Assembly (NCBI GenBank): GCA_910588185.1
Contig: CAJUQR010000001.1
Location: 248,001-312,000, forward strand
Direction: 5' to 3'
Length of the DNA stretch: 64,000 bases
From: an uncultured Peptostreptococcaceae bacterium
GTDB lineage: Bacteria > Bacillota > Clostridia > Peptostreptococcales > Anaerovoracaceae
The stretch's first letter is position 1. Each line of letters opens with the position of its first letter. The notes under the pieces were generated by a model. It saw nothing but the letters and a program-made list of their open reading frames with translations. It was not told the DNA's origin and searched no databases. Shown here in pieces: positions 59,007-64,000 of the stretch. Both the position numbers and the translations under genes were made by a program.

Positions 59007-59027
59007 TTATCGTGCGTTCATTATACC
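58804..59027 (-). repeat. Degenerate repeat cluster with three GGTATAAT cores
   Basis: CGTGAGGTTATTATACC occurs at 58804-58820 and 58928-58944, and a variant CGTGCGTTCATTATACC at 59011-59027; ATGATTCAATG occurs at 58880-58890 and 58967-58977. Between them are hairpins such as TGCGGCA-TTTA-TGCCGCA-like and GGCGC/GCGCC arms. The third copy overlaps the last codons of yabQ. Reads as GGTATAATRA on the minus strand, so each could double as an extended -10. Confidence 0.55.
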
Positions 59028-59300
59028 ATAAAAGAATTTTCGCCACAAGAAAAGCCCAAAGACAAAACATACCATTCCCGTAAAAGTTATTTTGCCATTC
59101 TGACAATACATCATAAAATCAGCGGCCATCATTCCTATGACTATATATCCAAACATTCTTACTACAATCTGCATTATTTTGTTCTTTTTAATAAAGCGCA
59201 TTATGAACAGTGCAAAAAATTCATATATCAATCCGGAAGTTAAGCCGCAATAGGTCATCACAATTATTACCCCAAGCTGACTCTGAATTAAATTTGTCAT
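59007..59300 (-). CDS. yabQ: Spore cortex protein YabQ
   Basis: 97 residues, three hydrophobic segments and the YabQ pattern VIVMTYCGLTSGLIYEFFALF. Needed in relatives for spore cortex formation, in the forespore outer membrane. The last codons lie in a repeat shared with the following gap, so the end of the protein may have been replaced by a repeat. Follows yabP by 5 bases. Confidence 0.85.
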   Translation of the reverse strand: MTNLIQSQLGVIIVMTYCGLTSGLIYEFFALFIMRFIKKNKIMQIVVRMFGYIVIGMMAADFMMYCQNGKITFTGMVCFVFGLFLWRKFFYGIMNAR

Positions 59301-59305
59301 AACCT

Positions 59306-59569
59306 CTATCTCTTGCCTGGGAGCCTGAATAATTTACCCTTTTCTTTTATCTTCTTATCTGTATACGCAAAAGAACATATTTTACCGGTTACTATCAATA
59401 GGCCTTCCTGTAAATCTAATTTTTCTATATTTAAATTATCTCCGGTGAGCTCTATAGCGCCATCTTTAAGGTTCGCCCACAAAGTATCTTCATCAAAAGC
59501 GTCTACATCCAAAACTTGACTTATCGTAATCTTTTCTCTGTTTTCCAAAGATATGTAGTGGTTATCCAT
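59306..59569 (-). CDS. yabP: Sporulation protein YabP
   Basis: 87 residues. LENREKITISQVLDVDAFDED and LWANLKDGAIELTGDNLNIEKLDLQEGLLIVTG are the YabP beta-sandwich pattern. Mother-cell sporulation gene found beside yabQ in endospore formers, which is a main reason to call the host a spore former. Confidence 0.92.
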   Translation of the reverse strand: MDNHYISLENREKITISQVLDVDAFDEDTLWANLKDGAIELTGDNLNIEKLDLQEGLLIVTGKICSFAYTDKKIKEKGKLFRLPGKR

Positions 59570-59648
59570 ATATACATTCTCCTCTCTTACCTGAATGTAT
59601 ATAAATTATATGGAAATACAGGCCGATTAAGAACCGACCTGTATATTT

Positions 59649-61292
59649 TTAGACATAATTTGCTGGATTTACAGTTTTTCCATTAATCATAATCTCAAAG
59701 TGACAATGAGGTCCCGTACTTCTTCCTGTACTTCCTACTGCCGCTATTCTTTGGCCTTGGAATACTTGCTGTCCTGCAGATACATATAATTTGCTGCAAT
59801 GTGCATAAACTGTCTGTGTATTAGCTCCATGATTTATTATTATCATATATCCATAATTAGAATGCCATCCTGCAAAGCTTACAGTACCTCCATCAGCTGC
59901 CTTAATAGTAGTTCCTGTAGGCGCTGCCAAATCTATACCTGCATGAAGTCTTCCCCATCTGTATCCATATGATGAGTATATTCCCACATTTACAGGTCTG
60001 ATAAACGTTCCTGTTCCTTTCTTAGGAGGTACAGGTTTTGTACCTTTCACAATAATCTCGTTGACAGGTTTTATGATTACTTCTTTCTCTAAATCCTCTC
60101 TGTCTACTACTTGTCCATTATGTCTTGTCAGTCTGGCAGTTATACTTGCCTTTCCTTTGGACCCGGATCTGCTTACAATAGATTCTCCTTCGTAATAATA
60201 ACTGGACTTTTGATATTCAGTTTCATATGGAATACTTTCAGCAATTTTTGAAATTTCAATGGTTTTAAGAGTCAGCAGCGGGATTTCTTTCTGCGAACTT
60301 AATTTATCTCCTGCATGGAGCATTGTCTTTTCTGTCAATCCAGGATTCATTTCTTTAAGCTCGCTTAAAGTCACACCAAGTTTATCACAAATTCCATATA
60401 AGCTATCTCCGGCAACGACTGTATATTCCATAGCAGCTTGTCCGCCGCTTCTTATTTTCTGAACTGCAGTTTCCATACTCAATACATTCGTAAGTTTAGT
60501 ACTATATGGTTCTATAACTACATCTTCTACAAATCCCACATATTCATACTCTACAGAACGTTCGTCGCTCAAATAAATTTCTTTTATTTCATCTAAAACA
60601 TTATTTGCAATTCGTTCATTTTCTACAACTGCAAGAACTTTTCCATCTGCCTTTATAGCGTATGCCTGAGCCTCGATTTCTCCCATATATGTAAATCGTT
60701 TCAATACTGTATCAGTATCGTCAATCTCTTTGCCATATGATACTACAGGTCTAAAAGTTATGTCTGTTTCGGGATTGATTTCGATATTCGAACCATACTC
60801 TAGAGAAAGTTCATCACTTATAATGTCTAAAATTTCAAGCACATCGCTCTGATTTTTTACAATTCCCAAAGGTCTTCCGTTATATGAATATTCATAATCA
60901 GTGGCCCAAGCAAAGACCCCGACTATTCCGATACCAGCTAAAACCAACACTGTAGCCTCTTTTATTATGATATTTTTGTGCTGTATAATTTTGATTCTCA
61001 TATCATGAGCACGTCTTCCTATCAAAACCAAAGATTTTAAAACAAACCATTCAGCTATATCGATAACCTTATCAATGCTCACAACAAACAATGCGCACAC
61101 TATAATTAATAAATGCCATCCATCTTGTGCAATTTTAACAATTTCATCATTTATTTCATCTACAGCTTCTATAAAATTCCCAGCAATTTTTACTATTTTA
61201 TTATAAGTTGTATTTTGCTTTTCTTTCGTTGATTTTGGCTCTTTAGGTGCACTCTCTTCTTTTATTTTTTTTCTGAAGACAAATTTTGCCAT
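59649..61292 (-). CDS. LysM-G5-M23 peptidoglycan peptidase
   Basis: 547 residues from ATG after GGAGAGG; an upstream ATG inside the DnaD gene has no ribosome site. N-terminal cytoplasmic part, membrane helices at about 55-75 and 115-130, then a LysM (VVAGDSLYGICDKLG), a G5 domain (about 340-415), and a C-terminal M23 domain with HAGIDLAAPTG and GPHCHFEIMING. All zinc ligands present. Probably cleaves peptide cross-links at the envelope or during spore formation. Overlaps the DnaD gene by 31 bases. Confidence 0.9.
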   Translation of the reverse strand: MAKFVFRKKIKEESAPKEPKSTKEKQNTTYNKIVKIAGNFIEAVDEINDEIVKIAQDGWHLLIIVCALFVVSIDKVIDIAEWFVLKSLVLIGRRAHDMRIKIIQHKNIIIKEATVLVLAGIGIVGVFAWATDYEYSYNGRPLGIVKNQSDVLEILDIISDELSLEYGSNIEINPETDITFRPVVSYGKEIDDTDTVLKRFTYMGEIEAQAYAIKADGKVLAVVENERIANNVLDEIKEIYLSDERSVEYEYVGFVEDVVIEPYSTKLTNVLSMETAVQKIRSGGQAAMEYTVVAGDSLYGICDKLGVTLSELKEMNPGLTEKTMLHAGDKLSSQKEIPLLTLKTIEISKIAESIPYETEYQKSSYYYEGESIVSRSGSKGKASITARLTRHNGQVVDREDLEKEVIIKPVNEIIVKGTKPVPPKKGTGTFIRPVNVGIYSSYGYRWGRLHAGIDLAAPTGTTIKAADGGTVSFAGWHSNYGYMIIINHGANTQTVYAHCSKLYVSAGQQVFQGQRIAAVGSTGRSTGPHCHFEIMINGKTVNPANYV

Positions 61293-62533
61293 AATTCTGC
61301 CTCTCCTATTCTTTGTTTTGCGCATGAACAACGGGTTCCTTCTTCGTTTATACCCGTATCACTGCATTTACTGCAAGAATATTTGATATCTGTATAATCC
61401 TCTTCAAAATTATTCTCTGTCAATAAAACAGCCCTTTCCTCCTCCAGAAGATTCATAAGCTGCCTTGTATCGCTTCTTGCTTTAGCATCTCCCCCAAGAA
61501 CACTTCTGGACATCTTTCTGCCCAGTTCAAGCAATTGCTCATCTATCTCTTTAATCCTTGGAAGCTGCACATATACATTTTCCTTTCTGCGCTGTGCTTC
61601 TTCCTCCGCTTTTTTTCTCAAATATTCATAATATCTATTTAAAACGGCTTGTGTTACTGTTACCTTGCTGTTTACATTTCTACCGTCTACTTTTGCCTCT
61701 TCATACCACTTTTCCAAAATACCATTTACATATCTAACATTAGGGCTTGGTATAAAAGACCCTTTACAACATGCTTCCATGACTCTGTCTGTATTGAAGC
61801 CCATTTCATCAAACCATCTATCTATAATCTCTCTCTCTGCTTTTGTAACTCCCCGGTTAATCCCAAGGGTCTGTAAAATACTCTTATATCTTGCAAATTT
61901 TTGCTCCAAACCACCTAGATACTCTCTAACATCCTCTGAAGTTCTAAGCCCATCTTCTGTCCATTGCTGTACAACCTTAGACATATAGCTAACACCTGTT
62001 TTGCCTTTTTCAAGGCAATATGAAATTGCTCCGAATATTACCTCTTTTGTGGCATTAACATCCTTTATCCATGAAAATACTTCTTTTGTATCTTTAGGAG
62101 AGAGTACCTTTCCGAGCATATTTTCTACATTCAAAAGTATATCTTTTAAATCCTCGTCATAAACAGGTTCTTCTTTTTTCTCATAATCTTGATTAATGGA
62201 AGATTCATGGCTTAATCCATACATCATTCCTCTAAGCTGTTTATATTCTATATCATAATCCAAAAAGAGACCTTGTCCCTTTGAATGTTTCTCTATTACT
62301 CCCATTCGCTGCCAATAGTTCCACGCATCATCAATTTGACGTTCAGACAAATTAAGCTGTTTTGCCATCTCTTTATATGTCATATTGTCCTGTGTCTGAC
62401 TATACAAAAGCCCATATAAATATACTTTTACATAGTCTCCCGGAGCTGTGGGCATATATTCATTTATAAAAATATTTTCTACTTCTGTAGTCAATAGATA
62501 AAAATCTTTTATTTTTTCTTTGGTAAAACTCAT
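61262..62533 (-). CDS. DnaD-domain primosome-type protein with zinc ribbon
   Basis: 423 residues. Winged helix at about 45-95 (MAKQLNLSERQIDDAWNYW), DnaD/DnaB2 regions at about 125-205 and 215-285, and C-terminal CSKCSDTG...CSC zinc ribbon (about 391-405). Likely loads the replicative helicase, in keeping with dnaB nearby. The zinc end resembles the N-terminal ribbon of DnaI-type loaders, so parts of two loader proteins may be combined here. Confidence 0.82.
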   Translation of the reverse strand: MSFTKEKIKDFYLLTTEVENIFINEYMPTAPGDYVKVYLYGLLYSQTQDNMTYKEMAKQLNLSERQIDDAWNYWQRMGVIEKHSKGQGLFLDYDIEYKQLRGMMYGLSHESSINQDYEKKEEPVYDEDLKDILLNVENMLGKVLSPKDTKEVFSWIKDVNATKEVIFGAISYCLEKGKTGVSYMSKVVQQWTEDGLRTSEDVREYLGGLEQKFARYKSILQTLGINRGVTKAEREIIDRWFDEMGFNTDRVMEACCKGSFIPSPNVRYVNGILEKWYEEAKVDGRNVNSKVTVTQAVLNRYYEYLRKKAEEEAQRRKENVYVQLPRIKEIDEQLLELGRKMSRSVLGGDAKARSDTRQLMNLLEEERAVLLTENNFEEDYTDIKYSCSKCSDTGINEEGTRCSCAKQRIGEAELWQNLSSEKK

Positions 62534-62718
62534 TTTGCCTCATTCAAATCATCAATCAATTTTTCTAAATTTACTCCATGTCCCTTAGCTGCTTCTTCAA
62601 GTGTCTCATTAGCCGCTCCTGAACATCCGCTACAGGTTAACAAATACTTTTCAAAGACTTTTTCATAGCGCTCTCCCATATCTAATATCTGGGATACTGT
62701 CATTTCCTTTGTAATCAT
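62530..62718 (-). CDS. DUF1858 protein
   Basis: 62 residues; TKEMTVSQILDMGERYEKVFEKYLLTCSGCSG split over the Cys pair CSGC, a typical DUF1858 domain. Small Cys-pair proteins of this kind may bind metal or a hydride carrier; function unknown. Its stop overlaps the DnaD gene start by 4 bases. Confidence 0.88.
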   Translation of the reverse strand: MITKEMTVSQILDMGERYEKVFEKYLLTCSGCSGAANETLEEAAKGHGVNLEKLIDDLNEAK

Positions 62719-62744
62719 ATCTTCCCTCCTGTCTAAATAAGCCT

Positions 62745-64000
62745 TTACAGTGCTTTATCACTAAACTTGGTATATCTTGCAACCCAAGTCAACTCTATTC
62801 TGTCCGTAGGTCCGCTTCTATGTTTAGCAAGATGAACTTCACAAACACCAGGTTTTTCTGTATTTTCATTATAGTAATCATCTCTGTAAAGAAAAATAAC
62901 TATATCCGCATCTTGTTCTATTGAACCTGATTCTCTCAAATCTGAAAGCATAGGTCTTTTGTCTTGTCTTTGCTCCGGTGCTCTGGAAAGCTGAGACAAT
63001 ACTATTACAGGACAATCCATTTCTCTTGCCAATAGTTTTAAATGCCTTGATAAAGCACTTACTTCTTGCTGCCGGCTGTCTGCTCTTCCATCAAATGTCA
63101 TAAGCTGCAAGTAGTCTATTACAACTAAATCAAGTCCCTGCTCCGCTTTTAAACGTCTGCATTTATTACGCATTTCCATAACAGAAATGCCGGGAGTATC
63201 ATCAATTACTATTTTAGTTTCATTAAGCTCATCCAGCGCTACATTTATTCTGTCCCAGTCTTTTCTCTCAAGGTCGCCCTTTTTTAACTTTTCTGACTCA
63301 ACCCTTGCCTGCATGGCTATAAGTCTTTGTCCAAGCTGTTCCTGAGACATTTCTAAGCTGAATATCATTACCGAAGCCTTTGCCTTTACTGCACTTTGGG
63401 CAGCAACATTTAATGCAAAAGCAGTCTTTCCCATTCCTGGACGAGCGGCAACTATTATGAGATCAGACTTCTGCAATCCTGAGGTCTTCTCATCCAATAA
63501 TTTAAATCCTGTAGGCAATCCTACAACGCTGCCTTTATTTCTTTCTGCCTCATCAATCAGTTTTAAATTTTTCATCAAAACGTCCTGAATCTTGGCATAA
63601 TCATTTTTCTGTCTCTTCTGTGCTATCTGAAATATATCTGCTTCTGCACAATCCACCAAATCTTCAGCGTCAATTTTATCTTCATATCCTTTAGCTGCAA
63701 TCCCCTCAGACGCATATATAAGCTGCCTCATCATGGACTTTTCTGCAACTATTTTGGCATATTCTCCGGCGTTTGCAGTAGACGGTACCTCTGATGTAAG
63801 TGTTCCTATGTAGGTTCTTCCTCCGACCATATCAAGAGCCTTATGTTTTTTAAGCTCTTCACATACAGTTAACATATCTACTGCTGAATTCTCACGATAT
63901 AGTCTTACTATTGCATCAAAAATTTCTCTGTGACTTTCATTATAAAAATCTTCTGATCTAACCTCTTCTACTACATCCATCAAAGCGTCTTTGCTTAACA
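62745..64000 (-). CDS. dnaB: Replicative DNA helicase DnaB, truncated by window edge
   Basis: At least 418 residues visible; the frame continues past the right edge, and about 35 N-terminal residues are missing. N-terminal domain EDFYNESHREIFDAIVRLY, then RecA-like core with Walker A AARPGMGKTAFALN, LEMSQEQLGQRLIAMQA, VIDYLQLM (Walker B), SQLSRAPEQRQDKRPMLSDL and ADIVIFLYRDDYYN. Hexameric helicase of the chromosome replisome. Confidence 0.97.
   Translation of the reverse strand, partial: LSKDALMDVVEEVRSEDFYNESHREIFDAIVRLYRENSAVDMLTVCEELKKHKALDMVGGRTYIGTLTSEVPSTANAGEYAKIVAEKSMMRQLIYASEGIAAKGYEDKIDAEDLVDCAEADIFQIAQKRQKNDYAKIQDVLMKNLKLIDEAERNKGSVVGLPTGFKLLDEKTSGLQKSDLIIVAARPGMGKTAFALNVAAQSAVKAKASVMIFSLEMSQEQLGQRLIAMQARVESEKLKKGDLERKDWDRINVALDELNETKIVIDDTPGISVMEMRNKCRRLKAEQGLDLVVIDYLQLMTFDGRADSRQQEVSALSRHLKLLAREMDCPVIVLSQLSRAPEQRQDKRPMLSDLRESGSIEQDADIVIFLYRDDYYNENTEKPGVCEVHLAKHRSGPTDRIELTWVARYTKFSDKAL

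Noticed and set aside
1..64000. CRISPR array or IS element
   Set aside because: I saw no regularly spaced direct repeats of 24-37 bases and no transposase frame with terminal repeats anywhere in the window.

Overview
The window joins two very different kinds of DNA. From about 51.6 kb to the right end is an AT-rich chromosome (a sample line near 57.2 kb is about 35% G+C). Its minus-strand genes (dnaB, a DnaD-type protein, a LysM/G5/M23 peptidase, yabP, yabQ, a DivIC/FtsB-like gene, rnmV, rsmA) point to an endospore-forming, low-GC Clostridia-class Firmicute. I cannot name the species. Everything left of about 51.6 kb is visibly GC-richer (a sample line near 40.9 kb is about 57%), so it is foreign to this host and probably came recently from a higher-GC gut-type clostridial lineage.

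Positions 1-8707 (all minus strand) are a defence/restriction island. In transcription order it holds two uncharacterised proteins carrying matching Asn-rich beta motifs, an AAA_13 ATPase with a CPYC zinc-hook-like motif and an R-x3-E motif as in PrrC/RloC anticodon nucleases, an XRE regulator, a phospholipase-D-fold (NgoFVII-type) endonuclease, a Z1-domain SF2 helicase, a Vsr nickase, a PD-(D/E)XK nuclease and a second, edge-truncated PLD-type nuclease. The genes overlap or lie very close, so they look like one operon read from a promoter near 8.86 kb. No cognate methylase is inside the window.

Positions about 9.1-51.6 kb (plus strand) are a siphovirus-type prophage. Order: a sigma-like regulator; DNA metabolism (DUF2800 nuclease, DUF2815 protein, family A DNA polymerase, DUF4406, P4-type primase-helicase, VRR-NUC, SNF2 helicase); DUF1492 late regulator; HNH and small terminase; a cargo block (compact SAM synthetase, ParB-N4/N6 methylase, very long C5 methylase, then an amidoligase / gamma-glutamylcyclotransferase set); large terminase, a PAPS-reductase-like PP-loop protein, portal, ClpP-type protease, HK97 capsid, connectors, tail genes with a -1 frameshift, tape measure, Dit; an AT-rich 3-methyladenine glycosylase moron with its own promoter; tail endopeptidase, Ig-like and fibre proteins; holin, amidase; then an HTH/zinc protein, a SHOCT-like protein and two large serine recombinases. 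A tRNA-Pro(CGG) lies just outside the right end.

The prophage carries several repeated cis elements that gene calls do not explain: three copies of TTCGTAAAAC-N11-TTTCCATTRC, four leader hairpins ending in TTATGYCC ahead of a Shine-Dalgarno site, two 56-bp blocks with paired TGAC boxes, and a 19-bp-stem structured RNA between the amidoligase and cyclotransferase genes. The best candidates for something new are the Asn-rich protein pair linked to the RloC-like ATPase, and the amidoligase cassette with its RNA element.
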